A stretch of DNA of 12,101 bases from Phormidesmis priestleyi (GTDB lineage Bacteria; Cyanobacteriota; Cyanobacteriia; Phormidesmidales; Phormidesmidaceae). Below the pieces are notes generated by a model. The model was not told the DNA's origin, made no database searches, and worked only from the letters and a program-made list of their open reading frames with translations. The stretch is taken from the NCBI GenBank assembly GCA_003242115.1, contig QBMP01000013.1, positions 18,970-31,070 of the forward strand, in the 5' to 3' direction. The translations under genes and the position numbers were made by a program. Positions 1 to 6,172 of the stretch are shown here, in pieces; positions within the stretch are counted from its first letter, which is position 1, and each line of letters opens with the position of its first letter.

Positions 1-452
1 ATTAAAGCAGCGGTATCAACTGGCTTAATCAGCAAATCGTCCGCCCCGGCTTCGAGCGCTTCTACCCGATTGGCAATGTCAGTATGGCCGGTCATGATTA
101 AAAAAGTAATCGTCGAAAGCTGCGGATCTTGCTTAATGTGCTGGCAGATATTAAGCCCATTGAGATCGCCGGGTAACAGCCAATCGCAAATAATCACTGA
201 AGGCACCAGCCGGATGGCGGTCTTTAAGCCAGCGGCGGCATCGCTAGCAGTAGTCACCCGATATCCTCGCTTTTGAAGCAATCGGTGCAGGCTAGTGAGC
301 ACGACAGGATCGTCATCAATCACTAGGACATCAATGACGCTGAGCTGGAGCTGATTGAGGTCGCTTTTAAGGGGCAAAAAATTAGCCAAACTTGGCGCAA
401 GCGGGTCAATCTTGGAAGAAAAGGTGGACAAAAAGGACGATTTAAAAGTCAT
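1..452 (-). CDS. Response regulator receiver-domain protein (partial, 3' end beyond window)
   Basis: The frame opens with ATG at 450-452 and stays open to the left edge, giving 150 codons. After about 38 residues without a recognised domain comes a CheY-like receiver: VLVIDDDP with the acidic cluster D46-D48, phospho-acceptor D90 in IICDWLLPG, T121 in LIMTGHT, and K143 in LLIKPVD. All residues needed for phosphorylation are present, so it should accept phosphate from a histidine kinase. Any output domain would lie beyond the edge, so it could be receiver-only or a larger regulator or hybrid. Its first 11 bases overlap the end of the upstream unknown gene, so the two are probably co-transcribed and translationally coupled. 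The family call is secure; the partner kinase and output are unknown. Confidence 0.9.
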   Translation of the reverse strand, partial: MTFKSSFLSTFSSKIDPLAPSLANFLPLKSDLNQLQLSVIDVLVIDDDPVVLTSLHRLLQKRGYRVTTASDAAAGLKTAIRLVPSVIICDWLLPGDLNGLNICQHIKQDPQLSTITFLIMTGHTDIANRVEALEAGADDLLIKPVDTAAL

Positions 453-1413
453 AGGTCGCTTTAACTGGACTCTCTGCGGTCGGGGGTGCGGGCGCATTTA
501 AAAGGAGACGGCTAGAGATGGAATGGTTCCAAAGATCGATGAAGTCAGCTAGGTAGTAAGGTAAGCCTTCTTTGGCAGATTCTGTAGAGTCAAGCTTGCC
601 TTCAGCGACGCCTAGCGGCAGGTCAAAATCTTCTAAATCGAATAGATGAAGCCTTTCCATCGTTTGAATTTTGGCAGGTTCTAAAATATTGGCCCGGTAA
701 ACACCGGATTCGTCGATGGCGCTGAAGCAGCAAACCTGATAATAGTTTTCACCCGATAGCTCCCGGTATTGCACTAGGGTGTACACATCGACTGGGCGAA
801 GCGCAAAAGGGAGTGAAAGCACGATTTTTTGCTGGGTTGGCAGCAGCGAAAGCCGCAGCGCATTGCGCACGCCATAATAGCCTACTTTGTCGGGCTGGAG
901 GGGATATTTGCGATGGCGAGTTTGGACGTAGGTGCGCAAAAAAGTGGCGATGCCGAGCCCTTCTTCGGTGTAGGCTCCAATGATGCTGACATGCACATCG
1001 TAAGCGGGCACGTTGCTGATGTTAAACACTTCAAGGGCTAAGCCAGTGGCTGTAACCCCCATTCGCTCGCCTGCCAGATTGCCCGACAGATTACTGGCCA
1101 GATTACCGGCCAGACTGCCTGTTAAGTTGCCCGCTACATCGCCGTTGACCTGAGCTACTGAAGAGGGATTGTCGAAGCCGCTGCTGAGACGGTTTTCGAG
1201 AGCCTTTTCAACATAGGCAGGCGTTTTTGGCTCGGCCAGTCGTAAGTCCCAATAGAGATGAGGTTGGGCGCTTAGCCGTAGCTGCCTTTCAACGACGTTG
1301 CGGTAGTATTCGCCTTCTTTTTGGAGCTGTTTGACGTTTTTGTTAGTGAGCCATGCGTAGGTGCCGGTAAGGCTCACCAATAGCAGGTTACTAATAATTA
1401 AAATGGGTTCCAT
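442..1413 (-). CDS. Membrane-anchored protein of unknown function with a Gly-Asn-Leu tetrapeptide repeat
   Basis: I do not recognise this 323-residue protein. A hydrophobic segment at residues 4-22 followed by charged residues (KNVKQLQKEGEYYRNVVE) suggests a single N-terminal membrane anchor leading into a short helix, with the remainder probably cytoplasmic. Residues 91-115 are a low-complexity stretch of four-residue units of the type GNLA, encoded by 12-bp DNA repeats. The part from about 120 to 260 alternates hydrophobic and polar residues and looks like a beta-rich folded domain. There is no catalytic motif that I can name. The start is the ATG at 1411-1413. The stop overlaps the start of the response regulator by 11 bp, so the pair probably acts together, perhaps in signalling at the membrane; that is inference from arrangement only. 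Confidence 0.75.
   Translation of the reverse strand: MEPILIISNLLLVSLTGTYAWLTNKNVKQLQKEGEYYRNVVERQLRLSAQPHLYWDLRLAEPKTPAYVEKALENRLSSGFDNPSSVAQVNGDVAGNLTGSLAGNLASNLSGNLAGERMGVTATGLALEVFNISNVPAYDVHVSIIGAYTEEGLGIATFLRTYVQTRHRKYPLQPDKVGYYGVRNALRLSLLPTQQKIVLSLPFALRPVDVYTLVQYRELSGENYYQVCCFSAIDESGVYRANILEPAKIQTMERLHLFDLEDFDLPLGVAEGKLDSTESAKEGLPYYLADFIDLWNHSISSRLLLNAPAPPTAESPVKATYDF
1071..1142 (-). repeat. In-frame 12-bp tandem repeat (about six units)
   Basis: On the plus strand, units start at 1071, 1083, 1095, 1107, 1119 and 1131. The best-conserved units resemble TGGCCAGATTAC. Because 12 is a multiple of three, the repeat encodes a four-residue repeat (GNLA, GSLA, SNLS and similar) in the minus-strand protein. 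Copies could be gained or lost without a frameshift. Confidence 0.8.
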
Positions 1414-1545
1414 GCTACAGCCCTTTTTCCCTCAATATCTCTAAACTGAAAATCCCTTTCCTTAAGATATCAGCCTGATCAGGAGGGGTGCGGGCGATCT
1501 AGTTGATCTAGTTAGAATCTGCATGAGCTGCTTTTATTTGACATC
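1414..1545. promoter_or_regulatory. Divergent intergenic region between the membrane-protein gene and the CocE-type hydrolase
   Basis: These 132 bp separate two divergent genes and should contain both promoters. Visible structure: a perfect 10-bp palindrome CCTGATCAGG at 1474-1483, and a 9-bp direct repeat GATCTAGTT twice in tandem at 1496-1513, 33-50 bp before the hydrolase start. Either could be an operator. I see no clear sigma-70 -35/-10 pair and no strong ribosome binding site before the ATG at 1546. Confidence 0.4.
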
Positions 1546-3192
1546 ATGGCTATGTTTTTGACTCAAGCGCCTGAGACGGTTTCGATGCTGACCCGGCATG
1601 GGTTGCGTTTAGACGCAGATGTGTATCGACCGCCGGAAAAGGGGCCGTTCCCGGCGCTGCTGATGCGTCAGCCGTATGGGCGAACTATAGCCTCTACCAT
1701 CGTCTACGCGCATCCGCAGTGGTACGCCAGTCAGGGCTACATTGTGGTCATTCAAGACGTGCGAGGGCGAGGCACCTCGGCAGGAGAGTTTGATCTCTTT
1801 GCCCATGAAGCAGAAGACGGTGAAGATACGATTCAGTGGGTTGCTCAGCTACCGGGCTGTGATGGACAGGTGGGAATGTATGGCTTTTCTTATCAGGGAA
1901 TGACACAGCTACAGGCGGCACAGACGAAGCCATCAGCGCTGAAAACGATTGCCCCAGCCATGACGGGATACTACTTATATGAAGATTGGGCTTATGAGAA
2001 CGGGGCGTTTTGCTTGCAGATTGGGTTGACTTGGGCGCTTCAGCTCGCGGCGGAAACGGCGCGACGGCAAGGCGATGCTCAAGCTTATAGAAAGCTACTG
2101 GCGGCGGCTAAACAGCTGCCTTTGTTCGATCCGGTGCCTGCTTGCCCGGAAGTGCTGGCGGGTACAGATTCCTTTTTTCACGACTGGGTGACGAAGTCTG
2201 CGACCCATGATTATTGGCGATCGCTCACCCCCCAATTAGACGAAGTGGATTTGCCCATGCTCCATATTGGCGGCTGGTTTGATCCTTACCTGCGGGGAGA
2301 TTTGCGGCTGTATCAGGAAATGACGGCTCAAAGCAAACGTCAGCGCCACCAGCACTATTTATGTGTGGGGCCTTGGGGGCATATTCCTTGGGGCCGTAAA
2401 GTCGGTGAGGTGGACTTTGGCCCGCAGGCAATGAGCCCGATTGATCAGCTTCAGATAGATTGGTTCGATCACATTCTTAAAGGCCGCGACTGGCTAGAAA
2501 ATCGTCCGGTAAAGCTGTTTGAAATGGGTCGCAATCAGTGGCGGCAATTGGCAGATTGGCCCAAGAACGGGCTGATACAGACCTATTTTTTGCAGAGTGA
2601 TGGACTGGCTAATATCCGTGAAGATAGCGGCTTTCTATCGGCGCAATGTTCGGCTCATTTTTTGGATGAACCGAGGTGCGATCGCCTTGTTCACGATCCT
2701 TGGAATCCCGCGCCTGCTTTAGGTGGTCACAGCGCAATACCAGCCGGATCATTTGAGCGGACAGCGGTAGACTCGCGCGGCGATGTGCTGACCTACACCA
2801 GTGCACCGATGGAAGCAGAAATGCGGGTGGTAGGTGTAGTGGAGATGGTGGGTGCGATCGCGTCATCTACCCCTAGCTACGATCTTTGTGCAGTGCTCTC
2901 TAAAGTGACGGGTGGTAAAGTATTCAACCTCACACAGGGCTACTGTCGCGTAGAGATGGCCGATGCAGAGCCGATAATTACCTTGCCCTTGCAGCCAACC
3001 TGCTTTAGCCTAGCGCCCGGTGAATCGCTGCGGCTGAGTTTGAGTGCGGCCTGCTTTCCGGCCTATCCCGTTAATCCAGGATCGGGCGTAGCGCTGCATG
3101 AGGCAAAGCTCATTGAGGCTCAAATTATTAGGATAGCGATCGCCATTGGGGGCACCAGCGGCGCAAAGCTACGCTTACCTATTGTGCATTAG
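1546..3192 (+). CDS. CocE/NonD family serine hydrolase (X-Pro dipeptidyl-peptidase S15-like)
   Basis: This 548-residue protein has the architecture of cocaine esterase and related acyl hydrolases: an alpha/beta-hydrolase core, a helical insert, and a C-terminal jelly-roll domain (roughly residues 340-548). Catalytic features are visible: S115 in the nucleophile elbow GFSYQG, D246 in IGGWFDPYL, H279 in GPWGH, and Y44 in RQPYGR, which matches the oxyanion-hole tyrosine of the family. There is no signal peptide, so it should be cytoplasmic. The natural substrate cannot be told from sequence; family members cleave esters, amides or X-Pro peptides. The length is typical and the gene looks intact. 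The ATG at 1546 is used; a second ATG two codons later is possible. It stands alone, convergent with the next gene. Confidence 0.92.
   Translation: MAMFLTQAPETVSMLTRHGLRLDADVYRPPEKGPFPALLMRQPYGRTIASTIVYAHPQWYASQGYIVVIQDVRGRGTSAGEFDLFAHEAEDGEDTIQWVAQLPGCDGQVGMYGFSYQGMTQLQAAQTKPSALKTIAPAMTGYYLYEDWAYENGAFCLQIGLTWALQLAAETARRQGDAQAYRKLLAAAKQLPLFDPVPACPEVLAGTDSFFHDWVTKSATHDYWRSLTPQLDEVDLPMLHIGGWFDPYLRGDLRLYQEMTAQSKRQRHQHYLCVGPWGHIPWGRKVGEVDFGPQAMSPIDQLQIDWFDHILKGRDWLENRPVKLFEMGRNQWRQLADWPKNGLIQTYFLQSDGLANIREDSGFLSAQCSAHFLDEPRCDRLVHDPWNPAPALGGHSAIPAGSFERTAVDSRGDVLTYTSAPMEAEMRVVGVVEMVGAIASSTPSYDLCAVLSKVTGGKVFNLTQGYCRVEMADAEPIITLPLQPTCFSLAPGESLRLSLSAACFPAYPVNPGSGVALHEAKLIEAQIIRIAIAIGGTSGAKLRLPIVH
2217..3143. 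repeat. Cluster of HIP1 octamers (GCGATCGC)
   Basis: The octamer GCGATCGC occurs at 2217-2224, 2678-2685, 2854-2861 and 3136-3143 inside the hydrolase gene. Further copies are at 4101-4108 and 9230-9237. This highly iterated palindrome is heavily over-represented in many cyanobacterial genomes and supports the taxonomic assignment. It is not a mobile element. Confidence 0.85.
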
Positions 3193-3233
3193 CCTGATGA
3201 TTAAACCCTGATGATTAACCCTTAATGATTAAA
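3193..3233. repeat. Threefold about 13-bp tandem repeat at a convergent gene junction
   Basis: Three near copies of CCTGATGATTAAA occupy 3193-3205, 3206-3218 and 3219-3233 (the last diverged and two bases longer). They fill the gap between the hydrolase stop at 3190-3192 and the convergent gene. The third unit contains the stop codon of the minus-strand gene (3222-3224). There is no obvious intrinsic terminator hairpin here. Confidence 0.75.
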
Positions 3234-3641
3234 CACCTCAAACACTCGACGGCAGCAGTTCCGCAGTGACTCGCCCGAAGTCGGGTCAGGCGTAATTTGA
3301 CCTTCAAACTGCCAATTATCAATAGTAGAAAGTCGCCACTGCTGCCCGCGATGGTCAAATCCACCGACCTCTAAGCCAATCACTCTCAGCTGATGAGTCT
3401 CTAAATCTTGATGGAGGCGAATTTGGATGAGCAGGCTGCGGCACTGAAACAGGCGGCTGACGCCCGGAAAGTGAAAGCCAATATCGACTGAGTGGGGATC
3501 GATCAGGTCTTGAGTTTCAGGATCATCTGCCCAGGGTTTGAGATCGGCGCGCAAGTCAGGCACCTCTGATTTGAATAGCCCTACGATGGCTGCAATTTTG
3601 CTAGTGAATTCAATCGTAGACGCCTGTTCTGCTGCGTTCAC
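3222..3641 (-). CDS. Conserved cyanobacterial protein of unknown function (139 aa)
   Basis: The small acidic protein has no signal peptide or membrane segment, so it is presumably cytoplasmic. From memory it resembles a conserved cyanobacterial hypothetical family, with stretches such as AAIVGLFKSEVPDLRADLKPW, a DIGFHFPG motif, and GFDHRGQQWRLST leading to WQFEG near the C-terminus. No enzymatic motif is recognisable, and I assign no function. The start at 3639-3641 is GTG; no other start precedes the conserved block, so it is probably right. The gene is convergent with the hydrolase, and the 161 bp upstream contains a 13-bp repeat array. I am confident that it is real because of its protein-like composition and its similarity to the family. 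Confidence 0.8.
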   Translation of the reverse strand: MNAAEQASTIEFTSKIAAIVGLFKSEVPDLRADLKPWADDPETQDLIDPHSVDIGFHFPGVSRLFQCRSLLIQIRLHQDLETHQLRVIGLEVGGFDHRGQQWRLSTIDNWQFEGQITPDPTSGESLRNCCRRVFEVFNH

Positions 3642-3802
3642 ACCACCTGCCTTGCACCGCCTTTAAATAGCTTCTCAGAAATCCCCTTGGGTAGCGGTCA
3701 CTCGGCCATCACTCTGAGCCGTCACTCTGAGGCCATTACTCCTAGAGCGTACCGTAGGGGCACTGATTTTATTTATTGTAGCGGCGAAATTTTATTTTTA
3801 AG
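3642..3802. repeat. Intergenic region with a degenerate 13-bp tandem repeat (3694-3745)
   Basis: Four adjacent 13-base units occur at 3694-3706, 3707-3719, 3720-3732 and 3733-3745. The middle two share TCACTCTGAG exactly, while the outer two are degraded. The array lies upstream of the 139-aa gene and downstream of the exported-protein gene. From 3761 to 3800 the sequence is AT-rich. I see no gene and no convincing terminator. Confidence 0.65.
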
Positions 3803-4489
3803 CTAGTTGGCGGCTTTAGCTTGGCAAGTGGCGAGCAGTTCAAGATCTTGCGCATTGACGCTGAGGGGGTAGAAGCCGTCGATGTTGGGTGGGGGTGCCA
3901 ATGCGCCTTCCCGATAGGCCACCTCTGCCACTGGTGCACTAAGGGTCAGCGCATAGGGAGAGGTTTCTTGCGAATAGCTGTCCATGACCGTCAGCGCTAG
4001 CTTTTCGGCATCCATTTGCCCTCGCACACAGTCAAACGACGATGACGGCATATAAAAAGCCCCCACAACTTCGCCATTGTGAGCTTCAAATATAAGATAG
4101 GCGATCGCTAGCTGATCCCTAACCGGCTGCTGACCATAGAGATAGACACCGTTCGCGGCAACCATCGCTAGCGGCGGCGAGTAATGGCTATATATTTGCT
4201 GATTTAGATCCGGGTCGCGTTGCGTTTGAGATATTTGAGATGGAGGAGAAATTCGCTCACTCGACGCAATGCCAGCCTGTAATCGCTGTAGCTTGGCAAT
4301 CCGGCTCTGCTCCTGCTGATCCGTTTGAACCTGATCGAGTTGAGCCTGATCGAGCAGTTGAACCTGATCGGGCATTTGAGCTTGAACGGGCGTCTGCATA
4401 CTGAGCCCCATAGCTAAGCTCATCCAGGCGATTGTTAAAACACCTACGTCTTTAATCCACAGCCGCCATCTGTCATCTTTGTCATCCAT
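3803..4489 (-). CDS. Exported cyanobacterial protein of unknown function
   Basis: I start this gene at the ATG at 4487-4489 (228 residues). The open frame extends upstream to a TTG at 4600, but the ATG places a charged N-terminus (MDDKDDRWR) directly before a hydrophobic core (residues 13-30) and a likely signal-peptidase site after A37 (PVQA/Q), so secretion to the periplasm or lumen is expected. Residues 38-62 are rich in Gln and Asp (repeats of DQVQ/DQAQ). The C-terminal domain (about 100-228) holds ANGVYLYGQ, a VVGAFYMPSSSFDC block and a final TCQ; this pattern resembles a conserved cyanobacterial hypothetical family. The two cysteines (154 and 222) could form a disulfide. The function is unknown. 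Confidence 0.78.
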   Translation of the reverse strand: MDDKDDRWRLWIKDVGVLTIAWMSLAMGLSMQTPVQAQMPDQVQLLDQAQLDQVQTDQQEQSRIAKLQRLQAGIASSERISPPSQISQTQRDPDLNQQIYSHYSPPLAMVAANGVYLYGQQPVRDQLAIAYLIFEAHNGEVVGAFYMPSSSFDCVRGQMDAEKLALTVMDSYSQETSPYALTLSAPVAEVAYREGALAPPPNIDGFYPLSVNAQDLELLATCQAKAAN

Positions 4490-4774
4490 AACATCTCTGC
4501 CAGCTCTATCATCAGATTGACAATATTGAGGGCTAAGCTCTTTTCCCTTGAATTCCACTATTAGATCCCTCACCCTACAGATAGCAATCACAGCTAGCAA
4601 AATTCAGTAGCTCACATTTACCGCTATGATTCCCAAGTATTCAGACTCGGCCTCAGTTTTCTTGAATCGTCATAATCCTTGAGTCGTCATAAAAAGCTCA
4701 GAGACAAAAGTCATTTCGATCATCTCGCGGCGCTCAGAACGCTTGTGTAAAGAATTTGTCAAAGGGTATGGTAG
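4490..4774. promoter_or_regulatory. Region upstream of the exported-protein gene, with a 15-bp direct repeat at 4661-4692
   Basis: This stretch of 285 bp holds no gene that I can support. It contains a direct repeat, CTTGAATCGTCATAA at 4661-4675 and CTTGAGTCGTCATAA at 4678-4692 (14 of 15 identical, spacing 17 bp, about 1.6 helix turns). It could be a pair of regulator half-sites for the exported-protein gene, about 170 bp from its start. The right end of the tnpB element follows at about 4775. Confidence 0.4.
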
Positions 4775-4783
4775 TTGACTACT

Positions 4784-4812
4784 CCCCGTCCTAAAGGATC
4801 GGGGATTCCCCG
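4784..4812 (-). other. Right-end hairpin with a competing alternative stem
   Basis: CCCCG at 4784-4788 can pair with CGGGG at 4800-4804 (plus TCC/GGA inside and a TAAA loop). The same CGGGG can instead pair with CCCCG at 4808-4812 across a three-base loop. The two stems are mutually exclusive. The first corresponds to the left-end hairpin and is the likely Y1-transposase recognition structure. Confidence 0.7.
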
Positions 4813-4862
4813 GTTACCCAGGGATCTTCCTGTTTCATCGCAGTTGCCTTCAAAGCTAATGC
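4791..4862 (-). other. Out-of-frame remnant of the TnpB C-terminal tail
   Basis: Directly after the tnpB stop, the +2 frame reads ALALKATAMKQEDPW and then TGESPIL before a TAG inside the right-end hairpin. This resembles the tail I remember from other cyanobacterial TnpB proteins, in which VRP is followed by a lysine-rich AMKQ segment. A single missing base around 4862-4866 would explain the shift. The tail follows all catalytic residues, so its loss may be tolerated. The interpretation is inferred; the frame is seen. Confidence 0.45.
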
Positions 4863-5986
4863 TTATCGGGTCTTACACTCGCTCCGCAGGCTAACACCGA
4901 TAGACCACCGGCTAATACATTTATCGCAGCGTTGACATCCCTATCATGGCTAGTGCCACAACTCGGACAAACCCAATCCCGAATATTCAACGGCAGCTTG
5001 TCAACGACATGCCCGCAACAGTGACACCGCTTGGAACTAGGAAACCAGCGGTCAACTTTGACCAATGTTCGCCCATACCAATCGGACTTGTACTCAAGCT
5101 GTCTGACCAACTCACCCCAACTAGCATCACTGATAGCCTGAGCTAGCTTATGGTTTTTCACCATGTTCGACACAGCCAAGTCTTCGATTGCGATGGTTTG
5201 GTTTTCTCTCACCAATCGAGTCGTCAGCTTGTGAAGATTATCTTTTCTGGAATCGGCAATCTCAGCATGGACGCGGGCAACCCGCAGCCTTGCTTTATGT
5301 CGATTGCTCGAACCTTTTTGTTTACGGCTGAGCGCCTTCTGAGATTTCCTGAGCTTGCGAAACTTAGCCTTAAACCCTTTGGGGTTTGCAACCTTCTCGC
5401 CCGTACTGAGTGTCAGCAGACTACTGATGCCCAAATCAATCCCGACCTGATTAGAGGATTCCGGCAATGGCTCAATATCCACGTCCACCAACAGAGAGAC
5501 TGTCCATCTACCCGCAGGCGAGAGCTTCACCGTAATGGTAGAAGGGTCAGCGCCTGGCGGCAGCAACCGGCTCCACCGCATTGGCAAAGCTTCAGCGCAT
5601 TTAGCCACGTACACATGACCATCGACGTACTTAAACGCCGACTTGGTGAACTCAGCGCTGCCACCATTCCGCTTCTTTTTGAAGTTAGGATACTGGGCTC
5701 GGCCTGCCCAAAAGTTAGTAAACGCGCCTTGCAAATGCCTCAATCCTTGCTGAAGCGCTACGCTGCTAACTTCTTTAAGAAAATACAGGTCGGGCTCTCT
5801 TTTCCACTCAGTCAGCATCTTAGAAGTATCGTTATAGCTAACTCGCTTTTGCTCTCCATACCAAGCTTCAGTCCTTGCCGACAAAGCCTTGTTGTAGACA
5901 AGGCGAGCGCAACCCAGAGTCCTGCGCAGCAAGGATTCTTGCTCGGCAGTGGGATAAAAACGAAACTTAAACGCTTTTTGGCTCAT
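4856..5986 (-). CDS. tnpB: RNA-guided endonuclease TnpB (IS605 OrfB family)
   Basis: The 376-residue protein has the full TnpB plan: an N-terminal helix-turn-helix/WED-like region starting with KFRFYPT, a RuvC nuclease split into motifs around D184 (VGIDLGISS), E268 (IAIEDLAVSN) and D350 (HDRDVNAA), and a zinc finger between RuvC II and III with C321, C324, C340 and C343. TnpB proteins use an RNA from the element's right end to cut DNA, which helps retain the element at its donor site after excision. All catalytic residues are intact, so it may be active. It ends at VRPDKH, earlier than relatives; a conserved-looking tail continues in another frame, suggesting a one-base deletion. The start is the ATG at 5984-5986, just behind a TATAAT box. 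No transposase TnpA accompanies it. Confidence 0.93.
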   Translation of the reverse strand: MSQKAFKFRFYPTAEQESLLRRTLGCARLVYNKALSARTEAWYGEQKRVSYNDTSKMLTEWKREPDLYFLKEVSSVALQQGLRHLQGAFTNFWAGRAQYPNFKKKRNGGSAEFTKSAFKYVDGHVYVAKCAEALPMRWSRLLPPGADPSTITVKLSPAGRWTVSLLVDVDIEPLPESSNQVGIDLGISSLLTLSTGEKVANPKGFKAKFRKLRKSQKALSRKQKGSSNRHKARLRVARVHAEIADSRKDNLHKLTTRLVRENQTIAIEDLAVSNMVKNHKLAQAISDASWGELVRQLEYKSDWYGRTLVKVDRWFPSSKRCHCCGHVVDKLPLNIRDWVCPSCGTSHDRDVNAAINVLAGGLSVLACGASVRPDKH

Positions 5987-5993
5987 GCCTTAA

Positions 5994-5999
5994 ATTATA
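5994..5999 (-). promoter_or_regulatory. Putative -10 box (TATAAT) of tnpB
   Basis: A perfect TATAAT lies on the minus strand seven bases before the tnpB ATG. Transcription from it would start at or next to the start codon, giving a leaderless or nearly leaderless mRNA. No good -35 element is visible 16-18 bp upstream, so it may be weak or fortuitous. Confidence 0.35.
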
Positions 6000-6080
6000 G
6001 CGCGCTCCTTGTAAGAGTTCTGCGAAGTCCTGTAAAATCGAATGCTCGCTGTCACTCACCCGATGGACGCGAGACTACAT

Positions 6081-6102
6081 CCCCGCCCTGAAGGGAACGG
6101 GG
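6081..6102 (-). other. Left-end hairpin of the tnpB element
   Basis: CCCCG (6081-6085) and CCC (6086-6088) pair with GGG (6093-6095) and CGGGG (6098-6102), with a TGAA loop and an AA bulge on one side. Its sequence and the preceding GACTACAT match the right-end hairpin in the same orientation. This is the imperfect subterminal hairpin expected at the left end of IS200/IS605 elements. Confidence 0.75.
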
Positions 6103-6162
6103 TTTTGATTCTTTCCCTCAGACTCCCTTAATCCTGATAACTGATGCTTAAAAAAGCGTAAT

Positions 6163-6168
6163 AGGAGG
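6163..6168 (+). promoter_or_regulatory. Ribosome binding site of sasA
   Basis: AGGAGG stands four bases before the ATG at 6173. This supports that start over the in-frame ATG at 6185, which would have a spacing of 16. The 60 bp between the insertion element and this site show no clear -35/-10 pair. Confidence 0.7.
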
Positions 6169-6172
6169 CTGA

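Larger units (their letters stand above)
4775..4900 (-). ncRNA. Probable omega RNA (reRNA) at the right end of the tnpB element
   Basis: TnpB systems produce their guide RNA from the 3' end of tnpB through the right end, on the tnpB strand. Here that region overlaps the last codons of tnpB and ends with the hairpin at 4804-4784 followed by AGTAGTCAA. If the end is correct, the guide would be the adjacent flank, reading CTACCATACCCTTTGACAAA (4774 down to 4755). The 5' limit at about 4900 is a guess. Presence is inferred from family knowledge and the hairpins, not from a direct transcript signal. Confidence 0.45.
4775..6109 (-). mobile_element. IS200/IS605-type element carrying only tnpB (IS1341-like)
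   Basis: A tnpB gene is flanked by subterminal hairpins of the kind recognised by Y1 transposases. The left-end hairpin is at 6081-6102 and the right-end hairpin at 4784-4804. They share the same orientation and a similar sequence (GACTAC, then CCCCG...CGGGG), as expected for this family, which has no terminal inverted repeats. In the tnpB direction the right end would finish in AGTAGTCAA at about 4775. The left end is less certain; I place it just outside the hairpin near an ATCAA at 6109-6105. No tnpA is present, so movement would need a transposase in trans. Boundaries are approximate to within about 10 bp. Confidence 0.75.

Noticed and set aside
70..276. A 68-codon plus-strand frame at the left edge
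   Set aside because: It is antisense to the receiver domain, whose phosphorylation residues are all in place on the minus strand.
3193..3745. A CRISPR-like array suggested by the repeated short units
   Set aside because: Units are contiguous, 13 bp long and degenerate, without unique spacers of regular length. They are tandem repeats.
4501..4600. Longer version of the exported protein from a TTG at 4600
   Set aside because: It would add 37 residues in front of a clear signal peptide; the ATG at 4489 gives a conventional secreted protein.
5150..6091. A 313-codon open frame on the plus strand, antisense to tnpB
   Set aside because: It lies almost entirely opposite tnpB, has low-complexity, unprotein-like composition, and runs through the left-end hairpin. 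It is a shadow of the coding frame.
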